From NCBI GenBank assembly GCA_009692045.1, contig SIAA01000018.1:1-39012 (forward strand): a stretch of DNA of 39,012 nucleotides, in the 5' to 3' direction. The notes beneath the pieces were generated by a model, which was not told the origin of the DNA, made no database searches, and saw only the letters and a list, made by a program, of their open reading frames with translations. A program made the translations under genes and the position numbers. Below are positions 1 through 9,378 of this stretch, one piece after another. Numbering within the stretch: position 1 is the stretch's first letter; each line of letters opens with the position of its first letter. Origin of the DNA: Phycisphaerales bacterium (GTDB taxonomy: Bacteria; Planctomycetota; Phycisphaerae; Phycisphaerales; SM1A02).

Positions 1-30
1 TCGCAGGAAACTGGCATTCAGTTCGGGCAT
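1..30 (-). CDS. 5' end of an unidentified leftward gene (partial)
   Basis: On the minus strand an ATG at 28-30 opens a frame encoding M-P-E-L-N-A-S-F-L-R that runs off the left edge. The start is supported by a TAGGCT hexamer (minus strand, 38-43) ending 7 nt before the ATG, the same arrangement seen before several confident starts in this window. Ten codons are too few to identify a product. The gene would be divergent from the cysteine desulfurase, with 114 bp between the two start codons. Confidence 0.45.
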   Translation of the reverse strand, partial: MPELNASFLR

Positions 31-37
31 CGAGGCA

Positions 38-43
38 AGCCTA
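38..43 (-). promoter_or_regulatory. Putative -10 box (TAGGCT) of a leaderless leftward gene
   Basis: TAGGCT on the minus strand lies 7 nt upstream of the ATG at 30. A transcript starting at the usual distance from this box would begin at or next to the start codon. No clear -35 element is visible. Confidence 0.35.
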
Positions 44-132
44 CTCGCCGCGGATCCGTTGCCGGCGCTGCGGATCTGCCGGTTGTGCCGCGGTTCAACT
101 GCTGCCACCGCAGTGCTGCGCGGGCGAACAAC

Positions 133-138
133 TAATAT
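133..138 (+). promoter_or_regulatory. Putative -10 box (TAATAT), leaderless start of cysteine desulfurase
   Basis: TAATAT lies 6 nt before the ATG at 145 and there is no Shine-Dalgarno sequence in between, so the mRNA probably starts at the AUG. It is the closest match to TATAAT among the start-proximal hexamers in the window. Confidence 0.5.
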
Positions 139-144
139 CTTGGC

Positions 145-1356
145 ATGCGCGCCTACCTCGACTGCAATGCGACGACAAGTCCGAGCGCTGAAGTCATCGC
201 CGCTATGACGGCCTGCATGGAAAGCAACTGGGCCAATCCGTCCAGCATTCACCGCGCGGGGTCGGCGGCGCGCGCAGCGATTGATTCGGCGCGCGAGCAG
301 GTCGCCGAGTTGCTGCGAGTGCATCCTCGGGAGTTGGTATTTGTCAGCGGCGGAACCGAGAGTGCCAATCTGGCGATCCGCGGAACACTTGCTGCTCGTC
401 CGAATCGGCGGGTGATCATCTCCAGTCGACTCGAACACCCGGCGGTGCGGGAGACAATCGAGACTCTCGAGGAATCAGGATTGGCGGAGCCTGTCTGGAT
501 CCCGCACGCGAATTCAGGCGAGCTCGACTACCACGCTCTGGCTCAGGCGATTGCCGAGCATGGTGAGCGAATCGCGCTCGCCAGTTTCATGTGGGTGAAC
601 AATGAGACTGGCGTGGTGACTGACATCGCTAGGTGCGCGCGCATTTGTCACGGCCAGAACGCCGAACAGGCGGGCGCGGGCGGCGCGGGCAACGGCGTGT
701 TGCTGCACACGGATGCCACGCAGACGGTGGGGAAGTTGGCGATCGATCTGGGAGCATCAGGCGCGGATCTTGCCAGTTGCTCGGCCCACAAACTGCACGG
801 GCCGCGAGGAGTCGGAGCCTTGTTCGTGCGGCGAGGCGCGAGTGTGGCGCGGCAGATGAGTGGTGGCCCACAAGAACGGGATCGTCGCGCCGGAACCGAG
901 AACACCGCGGCAATCGTGGGATTCGGGCAGGCAGCGCGCGAGGCTCTCTCGTGGCTCCCCTCGGCGGCGCACCGTGAGGCTGAAGCTCTGCACCACCATC
1001 TCGAGAGTGCGCTGCTTCAATCAATCGAAGGAGCGGTCATCAATGGAGCAGAAGCCGAGCGCTGCTGGACCACAACCAGCGTGGGCTTTGAATCTCTTGC
1101 TGCCGAAGCCATCGTCGTGGCACTCTCAGAGAGAGGCGTGTCCGTGAGCGCTGGTGCGGCCTGCAGCAGTGGAAGTCTCGAACCATCACCGGTGCTGCTC
1201 GCCATGGGTGTGCCCGAAGCATTCGCCCACGGGTCGATTCGCTTGAGTATCAGCCGCACAACTTCATCAGCAGAGGTCGATTTCGCTCTTGAGGCGCTGG
1301 CGGCCGTGGTGGCCAAACTCCGCGCCAGCAGTCAGCGACCCCGCGCCGCGCGGTAA
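145..1356 (+). CDS. Cysteine desulfurase (NifS/IscS family)
   Basis: A 403-aa PLP enzyme of the class V aminotransferase fold that removes sulfur from L-cysteine to give alanine and an enzyme persulfide, for Fe-S clusters or tRNA thiolation. Visible landmarks are the N-terminal YLDCNATT segment, [12 protein letters not shown] (cofactor phosphate region), HTDATQ, the PLP-lysine motif [12 protein letters not shown] (Lys216) and the persulfide cysteine in GAACSSG (Cys340). A short Gly/Ala-rich insertion occurs near residues 175-185. The start has no SD but a -10-like box 6 nt upstream, suggesting a leaderless mRNA. No iscU, iscR or mnmA lies next to it, so Isc, Suf or tRNA-thiolation duty cannot be decided. 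Its last 25 bp overlap the end of pgi on the other strand. Confidence 0.9.
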   Translation: MRAYLDCNATTSPSAEVIAAMTACMESNWANPSSIHRAGSAARAAIDSAREQVAELLRVHPRELVFVSGGTESANLAIRGTLAARPNRRVIISSRLEHPAVRETIETLEESGLAEPVWIPHANSGELDYHALAQAIAEHGERIALASFMWVNNETGVVTDIARCARICHGQNAEQAGAGGAGNGVLLHTDATQTVGKLAIDLGASGADLASCSAHKLHGPRGVGALFVRRGASVARQMSGGPQERDRRAGTENTAAIVGFGQAAREALSWLPSAAHREAEALHHHLESALLQSIEGAVINGAEAERCWTTTSVGFESLAAEAIVVALSERGVSVSAGAACSSGSLEPSPVLLAMGVPEAFAHGSIRLSISRTTSSAEVDFALEALAAVVAKLRASSQRPRAAR

Positions 1357-3011
1357 CGATTGATCAGATTGTTGGTGGAACTGTCATGCGCTGTTGCAGG
1401 TGCCGCTGCCGTCAGCTCAGGAATGATGCGCACTGCCAACACTTTGCCCAGTTCTACGCCCCACTGATCAAAACTGTTGATTCCCCAGATGCAGCCCTGA
1501 GTGAAAGCCTTGTGTTCGTAGAGAGCGATCAGTCGGCCTAGTGCTCGAGGGTCCAGTTTGTCGCAGATGATCATCGAGCTGGGTCGATTCCCCTCCATCG
1601 TCTTGTGCGGTGCCAGCCAGGCCGGCACTCCCTCGGCGGTGATCTCGGCCAGAGTCTTGCCAAATGCCAGCGCCTCAGCCTGAGCCAGCACATTGGCGAT
1701 GAGCAGATCGTGATGATTGGCGATGTCATGTACAGGATGGTCGAAGGCGATGAAGTCGCAAGGGACAAGTCGTGTTCCCTGATGCAGCATTTGATAGAAG
1801 GCATGCTGCCCATTGGTGCCAGGCTGTCCCCAGACAATCGGGCAGGTGTCCCAGCTCACGCGCTCCCCAGAGAGAGTGGTGTGTTTGCCGTTGGACTCCA
1901 TCTCCAGCTGCTGGAGGTAGGCGCTGAATCGATCGAGGTGCTGGTCGTAGGGAAGAACCGCCAATGTCTGGCATCCGAAGAAGTTGGCGTACCAGATGCC
2001 GATCAATCCCATGAGAACGGGGAGATTGTTGGCAAACGGAGTGGTGCGAAAGTGCTGATCCATCTCGCGGAAACCTTCGAGCATCTCGGCGAATGCAGCA
2101 GGCCCCACGGCGATCATGGTGGATAATCCGATGGCGCTGTCCATGGAGTAGCGCCCACCGACCCAATCCCAGAAACCAAACATGTTGCTGGTGTCGATGC
2201 CGAACTTTGCTACTTCCGTGGCATTGGTGCTGACGGCAACAAAGTGCTTGGCCACGGACTTGGGATCGTTCCCCAGTGCTGCCATGCTCCAGGCCCGCGC
2301 TGTCTGAGCATTGCGCATGGTTTCGAGGGTGGTGAAAGTCTTGCTGCTAACGATGAAGAGAGTTTCGGCGGGATCGCAGCCCCGAGTGGCCAGCACGAAG
2401 TCGTTGGCATCGACATTAGAGACGAACCGGCAATCGAACTCATCCGAGGAGTAAGAGCGCAGAGCGTCATAGGCCATGGCCGGGCCGAGATCGCTGCCAC
2501 CGATTCCGATGTTGATCACATGTCGAATGCGCTTGCCCGTGTGACCCTTCCAGCCGCCGCAGCGGATGGAGTCGGCGAAGGAAGCCATGCGGTCGAGGAC
2601 GACATGAACCTCCTCCACGACATTGACTCCGTCGAGCATGATTCTCGTACCCTTGGCAGCCCGCAGAGCGGTGTGCAGCACGGCGCGGTTCTCGGGCGTG
2701 TTTATCTTGTCGCCGCGAAACATGGCATCCATGTGGGCGCGCAGACCGCGCGCGTCAGCCAATGCCAGCAGGAGTTCGAGCGTGCGTTTGGTGATGCGGT
2801 GCTTGGAGAAGTCGATGGTGACACCGGCACCGGTGTGGCAGAAGGTGCTGCCGCGAGTGGGGTCCTCATGGAACAAATCGCGCAGATGGCGCGGCGAAAT
2901 CTCGGCGTGGTGCGCCTCGAGCTGTTGCCAGGCGGGCAGGGCGGTCAAGCCGCCCGAAGTGGCGGCGAAGTCGGCGATAGAGGTCGCGGAAGATTGGGCG
3001 GATTGTGGCAT
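1332..3011 (-). CDS. pgi: Glucose-6-phosphate isomerase
   Basis: A 559-aa cytoplasmic enzyme interconverting glucose-6-phosphate and fructose-6-phosphate. Landmarks typical of long bacterial PGI are [22 protein letters not shown], the [13 protein letters not shown] segment, QLEMESNGK and a C-terminal [11 protein letters not shown] motif, all in the right order and at normal family length. The start is placed at the ATG at 3011 because AAGAGAGAAG, a purine-rich ribosome-binding site, lies just upstream. An ATG 8 codons further upstream would swallow that site. The gene is divergent from tal across a 93-bp shared control region and convergent with the cysteine desulfurase, overlapping it by 25 bp. 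Pairing with tal suggests coordinated control of upper glycolysis and the pentose phosphate pathway. Confidence 0.95.
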   Translation of the reverse strand: MPQSAQSSATSIADFAATSGGLTALPAWQQLEAHHAEISPRHLRDLFHEDPTRGSTFCHTGAGVTIDFSKHRITKRTLELLLALADARGLRAHMDAMFRGDKINTPENRAVLHTALRAAKGTRIMLDGVNVVEEVHVVLDRMASFADSIRCGGWKGHTGKRIRHVINIGIGGSDLGPAMAYDALRSYSSDEFDCRFVSNVDANDFVLATRGCDPAETLFIVSSKTFTTLETMRNAQTARAWSMAALGNDPKSVAKHFVAVSTNATEVAKFGIDTSNMFGFWDWVGGRYSMDSAIGLSTMIAVGPAAFAEMLEGFREMDQHFRTTPFANNLPVLMGLIGIWYANFFGCQTLAVLPYDQHLDRFSAYLQQLEMESNGKHTTLSGERVSWDTCPIVWGQPGTNGQHAFYQMLHQGTRLVPCDFIAFDHPVHDIANHHDLLIANVLAQAEALAFGKTLAEITAEGVPAWLAPHKTMEGNRPSSMIICDKLDPRALGRLIALYEHKAFTQGCIWGINSFDQWGVELGKVLAVRIIPELTAAAPATAHDSSTNNLINRYRAARGR

Positions 3012-3027
3012 GGCGGACTTCTCTCTT

Positions 3028-3044
3028 GAGTGCAACTTACACTC
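3028..3044. promoter_or_regulatory. Inverted repeat over divergent -10-like boxes (pgi/tal)
   Basis: GAGTG-(7 nt)-CACTC is an exact inverted repeat between pgi and tal. A rightward TACACT (3038-3043) and a leftward TAAGTT (3034-3039) overlap inside it, so a protein bound here could affect both directions. A second possible tal promoter is TTGCAC (3055-3060) with TATAAA (3080-3085), spacer 19, although its transcript would begin very close to the RBS. Confidence 0.35.
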
Positions 3045-3104
3045 GAAACATATCTTGCACCCTCCGCACTCGGGGCGTGTATAAACAAAGGTGGAGAAAC
3101 AGTC

Positions 3105-4184
3105 ATGCAGTCAACCGCGCTACTCTCAATGACCGGTCAGTCCATCTGGCTGGACAACATCACTCGAAGCATGCTGGATTCAGGAACGCTGGAGCGTTAC
3201 ATCCGCGACCTCTCCGTGGTTGGACTTACCTCGAATCCCACAATCTTTGAGAAGGCTGTCAAGGGCGGCGCTGAGTACGACGCGCAGATCCGCGACCTTC
3301 GTGCCAAGGGGCTCACGGCCGAGCAGACCTTTTTCGAGATAGCCATCGCCGATCTCACCCGTGCCACTGATCTATTCGCCCGAGTCCACGCTCGCACCGG
3401 CGGCGTGGATGGTTGGGTCTCACTGGAAGTGTCACCGCTCCTTGCCAATGACACGGTTACGACGGTGGCTGAGGCCAAGTCGCTCTGGCACAAGGCTGGA
3501 CGAAAGAACCTCTTTATCAAAGTGCCAGGGACGAAAGAAGGCATTCCCGCCATCGAGGAACTCATCGCCTCGGGTGTGCCCATCAATGTGACGCTGTTGT
3601 TTTCCTGCGAGCAATACCTCGCCGCCGCCGAGGCATATCTACGGGGCTTGGAGCGACGAGTGAAGGTTGGGCAGGCTCCGGATGTGACGAGCGTTGCCAG
3701 CGTGTTCGTCTCGCGCTGGGATCGCAAGGCATCGCCCTTGTTGCCCGCGAACCTCAAAGAGACGGTCGGCATTGCCGTGGCCAGACGCTGCTACAACGCT
3801 TACTGCAATCTCTACGCGAGCGATCGATGGCTGACTCTCGAAGCAGCGGGCGCGAGGCCGCAGCGGCTTCTCTACGCCAGCACGGGTACGAAGGACCCCA
3901 AGCTGTCGCCCTCCATGTACATCGAGGCGCTCGCCAGCGCCCGCACTGTGAACACCATCCCCGAGGAAACGCTTCTCGCCTTTGCCCAGCAGGGCAAAGT
4001 TGGCGCCGTGCTCTCTCCGACAGATGCGTCATGCGAGTCGCAACTTGCTGAGGTCACCAAGGCCGGGGTGAATCTGGGCCGCTGCGCCGATGAACTGCAA
4101 CTCGAGGGCCGCGACTCCTTCAACAAGAGTTGGAATGACTTGATCGCCACCATTGAGGCTAAGTCTGTCGCGCTGGTTCGCTGA
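3105..4184 (+). CDS. tal: Transaldolase
   Basis: A 359-aa transaldolase transferring a dihydroxyacetone unit between sugar phosphates in the non-oxidative pentose phosphate pathway. The early SIWLDNITR segment and [12 protein letters not shown] mark the long transaldolase subfamily. The Schiff-base lysine is in NLFIKVPGT (Lys139 from this start), followed by the PINVTLLFS strand. The ATG at 3105 is chosen because GGTGGAG lies 9 nt upstream. An in-frame upstream ATG at 3030 would read through the control region shared with pgi. Length and motif order are normal and no PGI fusion is present. The gene ends 4 bp before the stop codon of the convergent metalloprotease. Confidence 0.93.
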   Translation: MQSTALLSMTGQSIWLDNITRSMLDSGTLERYIRDLSVVGLTSNPTIFEKAVKGGAEYDAQIRDLRAKGLTAEQTFFEIAIADLTRATDLFARVHARTGGVDGWVSLEVSPLLANDTVTTVAEAKSLWHKAGRKNLFIKVPGTKEGIPAIEELIASGVPINVTLLFSCEQYLAAAEAYLRGLERRVKVGQAPDVTSVASVFVSRWDRKASPLLPANLKETVGIAVARRCYNAYCNLYASDRWLTLEAAGARPQRLLYASTGTKDPKLSPSMYIEALASARTVNTIPEETLLAFAQQGKVGAVLSPTDASCESQLAEVTKAGVNLGRCADELQLEGRDSFNKSWNDLIATIEAKSVALVR

Positions 4185-4188
4185 CTGC

Positions 4189-6408
4189 TCAGCCCGTCCA
4201 GTTGCCCAGAAGCAGCGCGAGATCGCCACCGTCGACGACGCCATTGTCATCCATGTCTGCCAGGGCATCGGTGGAGCCCCAGCGCCCGAGGAAAATGGCG
4301 AGATCGACACCAGTTACCTGAGCATCACCATCGAAGTCGGCGAAGGTCATGCTGCCGCCGGAGGTGAGCATCCCGGCAGGCACGAACTGCTTGGCGAGTC
4401 CGCCGCCTTCGATGCGCATGATGCAGCCGGCACTTCCGGTGGCTTCGAAAAAATCCAGCACTAGTGCATGCTTGCCCACGGCAAGTTGCTTCACGCCCGA
4501 CTTCTCGAGCATGGCGTGCAGCCCGTCGTTGTCCACCACCAGAGCACCGTCGATGCGGAGACGACTGCCCTCGTTGCTCTCGGTGTACAGGGTGTAACTG
4601 GCGCTGGCGGGAACATTGAGCCAGCCGGTGTAACGCGCCCCCACATTGTTGTTGCGACCGCTGTCGGCGAACGCTCCACTTGAGTCCTGATAGTTGATGG
4701 TTGCAGCGGTGGAGATCAGATAGGGAGTGAGAGTGGGGAAGTCGGGGAGAATGGTGGGGGAGATCAACTCGAAGTACTTCACCCCCAGGCCGGGCAGATC
4801 GCCAAAGGGATTCGATGCCGGAGAGAGGGGCGAAATCCAGACACTCACGATGGTGCTGGCGATTGCTCCGCCGCTGTCGCGGACCACATAGCTGAAGGTG
4901 TCCACGCCAAACCATCCTGCCGCTGAGGTGTATCGGATAAGGTCTCGTCCTCCTGGTCCGCCGCCCACTACCCGGGTCATTACCGCGCCGTGAATCGTGC
5001 CTGCAGGAAATGAGTTGATGGTCACCGGGTCGCAGGTTGTGCGCGCATCATTGAGGAGGACATCAATATCAACTGCTGCGCCCTGATTGACGCTCGCCCA
5101 ATCAGGGACTGCCGTGGGACCAGCGGGTCCGCCATCGAGTATGCAGGAGACCTGAGGCAGATAGGCCTCAATGGAGGCAATCGATGCGGGGTGAAACTCC
5201 ATCCGCATGTTGGCCATGCCACCAGTGCATAGGTGGCAGTAGGACATGATGGTGCCGAGCCCCGCCGTTGCCGCGCTACAGTCCTGCGGACTCGAGCCGC
5301 AACCGTCAGCCGGAGGACTCTCACTGTGGGTGTGCGGCGATCCGAAGTTGTGGCCGAGTTCATGGGCGAACACCATGATGTCCCAGTTCTGGGCATGATT
5401 GTGCAGCAGCGGATAGGGGAAGAACCCGCCGATGTTGGCGGAGAGTCCGTACCCCTCGTTGGGCGAGCAGATGGCATTGAGCCATGCCACACCGCCACCG
5501 AGCGATCGCCCGGAGACAAAGTGGGCGAGATGGCGCAGAGTTCCTCCCATGTTGGACTGCCAGTAATCACGGAAGGCGTAGAGCTCGCCCGAAGTGCTGG
5601 AAGCGCTCCACGGATCGTTGGGCAGCGGCCACAAGCGCAGCAGTGACATCCACGTGCGGGCGTTGACACTATTGATATAGATGTCTTGAGTCGCGGCGAA
5701 CAGAGTGGCGGTGTATTCGACAGCAGCCAGTACATCGCCCTGAAACAGTTGCAGATACTCGTAGTCAGACTCGATGGCGATCTTTACCTGACGGCACGGT
5801 TGAGCTCCGGCAAGCCCACCCTCCTGCGGAGCGGGCGCGTTTTCATCGGGCGTTTCACAGGCCCACTGTCGCCAGTCGATGGCACCAGCAGGCAGTGCGT
5901 CTATCTCGGTGACGAGAAGCGGAGCATCGGCGGGAGCGGGCAGGGGGCCATTCGACAACACAAAGGTGCGACCGTCGATTTCGGCGTAACCGAGACACAC
6001 GCGCTCTCCGATAGAGAGGAGGAAACGACTCTGGGGGTCACCATTGATGACACCAGCGAAGCAGTTCAGATTGGGCAGCGGCACCTGCGCCTCGACCACA
6101 GCGCCTTTGTCGTCCAAGTGGGCCAGGATGATTTCAGCATCCGGAGAAAACGGGAGAACACGGTAAGCGGCGACCGTCGCGCTCTCGGTGGCGGTAAGGG
6201 GGAAGTCGGCGAGGATGGCAGTCTCCACTGCGGCCAGTGCTTGGGCGCTCGCGCGATCGAGTCGGACCTCGATGCAGGCGCCGCGGAGTTCCGGGCCCAC
6301 GAGCGGGGAGGTCGCCACCCGAACTATCGGGCTGGGAATGACGACCGTGTCTGCCACTGCGCCCAGAGTTGAAAGCAGGGCGATTGCGATGGCGATGCTT
6401 TGATTCAT
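4189..6408 (-). CDS. Secreted reprolysin-like metzincin protease with PA14-like and dockerin-like domains
   Basis: A 739-aa exported protein. Order from the N-terminus: signal peptide (about 1-20); a prodomain-like region; a catalytic domain with the zinc motif HELGHNFGSPH (349-359) and Met-turn IMSY (387-390), diagnostic of metzincins; a cadherin/Ig-like stretch (about 433-527, with the LLNDA motif); a PA14-like region (about 545-685, containing YTGWLNVP and RIDG); and a dockerin-like tail (about 690-739) with two calcium-loop repeats, DFDGDAQVTGVD and DMDDNGVVDGGD. It probably digests or binds extracellular or surface polymers. The gene lies 45 bp downstream of the M20 amidohydrolase and may be co-transcribed. 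A TAGGCT box (6451-6456) overlapping that gene's stop codon could be its own -10. The RBS is poor. Confidence 0.85.
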   Translation of the reverse strand: MNQSIAIAIALLSTLGAVADTVVIPSPIVRVATSPLVGPELRGACIEVRLDRASAQALAAVETAILADFPLTATESATVAAYRVLPFSPDAEIILAHLDDKGAVVEAQVPLPNLNCFAGVINGDPQSRFLLSIGERVCLGYAEIDGRTFVLSNGPLPAPADAPLLVTEIDALPAGAIDWRQWACETPDENAPAPQEGGLAGAQPCRQVKIAIESDYEYLQLFQGDVLAAVEYTATLFAATQDIYINSVNARTWMSLLRLWPLPNDPWSASSTSGELYAFRDYWQSNMGGTLRHLAHFVSGRSLGGGVAWLNAICSPNEGYGLSANIGGFFPYPLLHNHAQNWDIMVFAHELGHNFGSPHTHSESPPADGCGSSPQDCSAATAGLGTIMSYCHLCTGGMANMRMEFHPASIASIEAYLPQVSCILDGGPAGPTAVPDWASVNQGAAVDIDVLLNDARTTCDPVTINSFPAGTIHGAVMTRVVGGGPGGRDLIRYTSAAGWFGVDTFSYVVRDSGGAIASTIVSVWISPLSPASNPFGDLPGLGVKYFELISPTILPDFPTLTPYLISTAATINYQDSSGAFADSGRNNNVGARYTGWLNVPASASYTLYTESNEGSRLRIDGALVVDNDGLHAMLEKSGVKQLAVGKHALVLDFFEATGSAGCIMRIEGGGLAKQFVPAGMLTSGGSMTFADFDGDAQVTGVDLAIFLGRWGSTDALADMDDNGVVDGGDLALLLGNWTG

Positions 6409-6453
6409 GGGAGAGAACTCCGTGGGTTCGAGGGCAAAGAGTGGCGAGCAAGC

Positions 6454-7668
6454 CTAGCCCGTGACGAACGAATCCCCCAAGGCAATACGACAAAAGGACT
6501 CAATTCCTATAGGAATCGCCCCATCGTTGAAGTCGAAGTTCGGGGAATGGAGATCGGCAACGGGCGCAGAATCTGATCCTCGCAGTCCGAGGAGAAAGAA
6601 ACAACTCGGCACTCGCTCGGCATAGAAGGAGAAGTCCTCAGCGCCCATGGCCGGGTTCTCGACATTGATGACTCGCGCTTCGCCCACGGTGGCACGGGCG
6701 GCGGTCCTGAAAGTTTCGACTGCGGCGGCATCATTGAATGTCATGGGATATCCCTCGCTGAACTCGATATCGGCGCTGCACCCGTGCGCCGTGGCGAGGG
6801 AGGATGCGATCCGCCCAATTTCGCTGCGAATCAGATCGCGAGTCGATTGCCGTATCGAGCGGAATGTGCCCTTCATCGTTGCCGTCTGCGGGATCACATT
6901 GAAGGCATTGCCTGCCTCCAGGGCACAGACGGAGACGACAGCGGAATCGATGGGGTCAACCGCGCGGGAGACGATTGCTTGCAACGATTGGATGATGGCC
7001 GCTGCTGCGAGGACAGGATCGCGCCCGAGGTGAGGCCACGCGGCATGGACACCCTTGCCGGTCACGGTGATGACGAATCTATCGCTTGATGCCAAGAGGG
7101 CGCCCACTCTGGTTCCGGTACATCCCAGAGGCATCCAAGGCCAACCGTGCAAACCGAACACGCCGCCCACGGGAGCGCCGATCCGTGAGCCATCAAGGCA
7201 GCCATCTTCAATCATGCGCGCCGCGCCGCCGCCGCCCTCCTCAGCTGGTTGGAAGAAGAGGGTGATGGGATGAGGCAACTCGTGCTCCTTCGCCAGTTTC
7301 GCAAGCACTCGGGCCGTTCCGATGAGGATCGCAGTGTGTCCATCGTGTCCGCAGGCGTGCATGCGTCCGGGGATAGTGGACTTGTAGGGAAGTTTGGTGT
7401 TTTCGATAATCGGCAGCGCATCCATGTCCGCGCGCAGGGCGATGGCTTTGTCGCGCTTACCAGCGATGGCGGCCAGCACACCAGTTCCGCCAGCCAGATC
7501 GGGGATGAAAGAAACGCCAGCTGCCTGAAGCTCGCGCTGAACTATGGCGCTGGTGCGCTTCTCTTCGTACATGAGTTCAGGATGAGCGTGAATGTCGTGG
7601 CGCAGTGCCACGAGCGAAGCGACCTCCTCACCAATCATCGATCGCAGGTTGGCGCTGGAAACTCCCAT
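6454..7668 (-). CDS. M20D family metal-dependent amidohydrolase (hippurate hydrolase / N-acyl-amino-acid deacylase type)
   Basis: A 404-aa cytoplasmic hydrolase of the HipO/YtnL/ILL type that removes acyl groups from N-acyl amino acids or related amides. Metal and catalytic motifs are visible: LRADMDALPI, HACGHDGHTA (with the metal-binding Cys of this subfamily), PAEEGGGGA (catalytic Glu pair), and AMGAEDFSFY near the C-terminus. A dimerisation insert starting around SDRFVITVTGKG follows the usual plan. The substrate cannot be predicted. The start ATG at 7668 has no SD but TATGCT ends 6 nt upstream, suggesting a leaderless mRNA. Confidence 0.9.
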   Translation of the reverse strand: MGVSSANLRSMIGEEVASLVALRHDIHAHPELMYEEKRTSAIVQRELQAAGVSFIPDLAGGTGVLAAIAGKRDKAIALRADMDALPIIENTKLPYKSTIPGRMHACGHDGHTAILIGTARVLAKLAKEHELPHPITLFFQPAEEGGGGAARMIEDGCLDGSRIGAPVGGVFGLHGWPWMPLGCTGTRVGALLASSDRFVITVTGKGVHAAWPHLGRDPVLAAAAIIQSLQAIVSRAVDPIDSAVVSVCALEAGNAFNVIPQTATMKGTFRSIRQSTRDLIRSEIGRIASSLATAHGCSADIEFSEGYPMTFNDAAAVETFRTAARATVGEARVINVENPAMGAEDFSFYAERVPSCFFLLGLRGSDSAPVADLHSPNFDFNDGAIPIGIESFCRIALGDSFVTG

Positions 7669-7674
7669 GTTTGC

Positions 7675-7680
7675 AGCATA
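7675..7680 (-). promoter_or_regulatory. Putative -10 box (TATGCT), leaderless start of M20 amidohydrolase
   Basis: TATGCT on the minus strand is separated by 6 nt from the ATG at 7668, with no SD between. It lies in the 27-bp gap behind the RF-1-domain gene, so the amidohydrolase appears to have its own promoter rather than depending on tsaD read-through. Confidence 0.4.
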
Positions 7681-7695
7681 TCCCCTTGATGAATC

Positions 7696-8253
7696 TCACG
7701 AGCGCAGACGCGGCAGTCCGATTTCTTCGCGGCACTGATTGAGGCGTTCGAAGGCGGTGCGGTGGGCCCGCACTAGACGGCTCAACTGGCTCATGGTGAT
7801 CTCCAGGGCTCCGGCAGCACCGGCAACATCGAAGCGCCGAGCGACAATCACATCGAGTGCTTCCGAAAGCAGTGCGGGATAGTCGGAGTGTTCGGGATTC
7901 ACCGACATCTTGTTACCGGCGCGCCTATGAGTCCAGAGCGCACTTGGTTGATGGCGATCGCGGCTGCCGGGGCAGCGGCACTGTGCCGCCAGTTTCAGGC
8001 GCAGGCGCTTTATCGCCATGTGTTTGTTCTGCGCCTGATGACGCCGCTCTCCGGCACTCGCGCCGATGCCGGTGGGCTCATGAGTCACATGGATGCCGCT
8101 CTCGGTGGTGTTGCGGTGCTGTCCGCCAGGACCACCGGTGCGTCCGGTGCGGAAATCACACTGCTTGAGCAGGTCGTCCTCCAGCAGAGTTGCCGGATGA
8201 GGCGAGTCGACCATGGTGTACTTGTCACTGACGAAGGGTGGTCGATAGGTCAT
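7696..8253 (-). CDS. RF-1 (class I release factor) domain protein, peptidyl-tRNA hydrolase-like
   Basis: A 185-aa protein with the release-factor catalytic motif in TGGPGGQHRN (about residues 40-49), followed by a basic stretch (GERRHQAQNKHMAIKRLRLKLA) typical of stand-alone RF-1-domain proteins such as ArfB. The GGQ glutamine is intact, so it can plausibly hydrolyse peptidyl-tRNA on the ribosome. It lacks codon-recognition domains. The C-terminal third (about 120-185: PEHSDYPALLSEALD ... SQLSRLVRAH ... REEIGLPRL) is not the ArfB mRNA-channel tail and resembles a small helical domain I recall from planctomycete homologues. The start overlaps the tsaD stop as ATGA, implying translational coupling. 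Its role in rescue or quality control is inferred. Confidence 0.8.
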   Translation of the reverse strand: MTYRPPFVSDKYTMVDSPHPATLLEDDLLKQCDFRTGRTGGPGGQHRNTTESGIHVTHEPTGIGASAGERRHQAQNKHMAIKRLRLKLAAQCRCPGSRDRHQPSALWTHRRAGNKMSVNPEHSDYPALLSEALDVIVARRFDVAGAAGALEITMSQLSRLVRAHRTAFERLNQCREEIGLPRLRS

Positions 8254-9320
8254 GGTGTTACTCGCTTGATCGCGGAGATGGGTTCAGCGCCGATCTCCCA
8301 GCCATCATGTTCGCCGCGCTGCAGACGCGAGTGAGCCGACGCTGCCACCATGGCGCCGTTGTCGACGCACAGCTCCAGAGGTGGCATGTGCAGAGAGATT
8401 CCGCGCGTCTGAGCCAGCGTGACAAGTTCGCGGCGCAGCAGCCGATTGGCGACAACGCCGCCGCCCGCGATCAGGGCGCGGCTGGGCTCAGACGCAAGCG
8501 CCAATTCGACTCGCTTGATAATGGTTGCGACCACGGCGCGGCGAAAGCTGGCGGCGAAGTCAGCGCGCGCGTGGTCAGAAAGCGGCGTGCTCGCAGCGGC
8601 AGCGTGCTGATTGCCACTGCCGCCTCGAACTGCATAGAGCAGCGCGGTCTTTAGACCGCTGAAGGAGAAGTCGAGGGGGTTGGCCGTCTTTCCGGAGGGA
8701 AGCACAAAGGCCGAGGGATCGCCCGACTCAGCGAGCTCATCGAGCGCTGGCCCGCCGGGATAACCGATGCCGAGAATGGTGGCAGCCTTATCGAAAGCTT
8801 CGCCGGCAGCATCGTCGATGGTGCAACCGATGAGCTCGATAGAGTGCGCGTCACTCATGCGAAAGATGCTGGTGTGGCCGCCGGAGACCACCAGGCCCAG
8901 AGCAGGGCGTGGCGCCGCTTCACAATCGAGTTGGGCGGCAGCCAAGTGCGCGGTGACATGATCGACCGCGATGAAGGGGATCTGGCGCGCCATCGCCAGA
9001 GCCTTGGCATAAGAGAGTCCGACCAGCAGCGAGCCGATGAGCCCGGGCCGATTGGTGGCAGCGACTGCGCTCAGATGCAACGGGCCTCCGAGCGTGCGGG
9101 CCGCTTGAGTGAGGGCGCGATCCACTACCGGGGAAATGTGTTGCAGATGGGCGCGACTGGCAATCTCCGGTACCACTCCTCGGAATTCCTGATGCAAATC
9201 ATGCTGAGTCGCCACGATGCTCGAGAGGGTTCGCAGCCGATCGCCCGTTCGGCAGACCACGGCCGCCGCGGTTTCATCGCAGCTGGTCTCGATGCCAAGG
9301 ATGCAGGAGTCGGGCTTCAC
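8250..9320 (-). CDS. tsaD: tRNA N6-adenosine threonylcarbamoyltransferase
   Basis: A 356-aa ASKHA-fold enzyme that transfers the threonylcarbamoyl group to A37 of ANN-decoding tRNAs (t6A), normally with TsaB and TsaE. Landmarks are ILGIETSCDETAAAVV at the N-terminus, the metal-binding HVTAH motif in AVDHVTAHLAAA, LVVSGGHTSIF, and DNGAMVA near the end. A GTG at 9320 is preferred over the upstream ATGs because it gives the family-typical N-terminus (VKPDSCILGIETSC), avoids overlap with divergent hflX, and has TACGCT 7 nt upstream (leaderless pattern). tsaB, tsaE and tsaC are not in this window. Confidence 0.93.
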   Translation of the reverse strand: MKPDSCILGIETSCDETAAAVVCRTGDRLRTLSSIVATQHDLHQEFRGVVPEIASRAHLQHISPVVDRALTQAARTLGGPLHLSAVAATNRPGLIGSLLVGLSYAKALAMARQIPFIAVDHVTAHLAAAQLDCEAAPRPALGLVVSGGHTSIFRMSDAHSIELIGCTIDDAAGEAFDKAATILGIGYPGGPALDELAESGDPSAFVLPSGKTANPLDFSFSGLKTALLYAVRGGSGNQHAAAASTPLSDHARADFAASFRRAVVATIIKRVELALASEPSRALIAGGGVVANRLLRRELVTLAQTRGISLHMPPLELCVDNGAMVAASAHSRLQRGEHDGWEIGAEPISAIKRVTP

Positions 9321-9327
9321 AGCCCCA

Positions 9328-9333
9328 AGCGTA
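9328..9333 (-). promoter_or_regulatory. Putative -10 box (TACGCT), leaderless start of tsaD
   Basis: TACGCT on the minus strand ends 7 nt before the GTG at 9320. This placement supports the GTG start, which is also favoured by homology. Confidence 0.4.
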
Positions 9334-9365
9334 GCGGCAGAGAGATCGACGCAGCATCCGCCCCC

Positions 9366-9371
9366 TAGAAT
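9366..9371 (+). promoter_or_regulatory. Putative -10 box (TAGAAT), leaderless start of hflX
   Basis: TAGAAT ends 7 nt before the ATG at 9379. There is no SD between them. With the tsaD box at 9328-9333 it makes a compact divergent promoter pair within the 58 bp separating the two start codons. Confidence 0.45.
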
Positions 9372-9378
9372 CGTTGTC

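Noticed and set aside
1605-3029. Long rightward open frames (173 and 261 aa) opposite pgi
   Set aside because: They are antisense to a confident pgi, have no recognisable protein motif and arise from the GC-rich codon pattern of the real gene.
5686-6372. 228-aa rightward open frame opposite the metalloprotease
   Set aside because: It is a shadow frame with no family features. The minus strand encodes a signal peptide and metzincin motifs.
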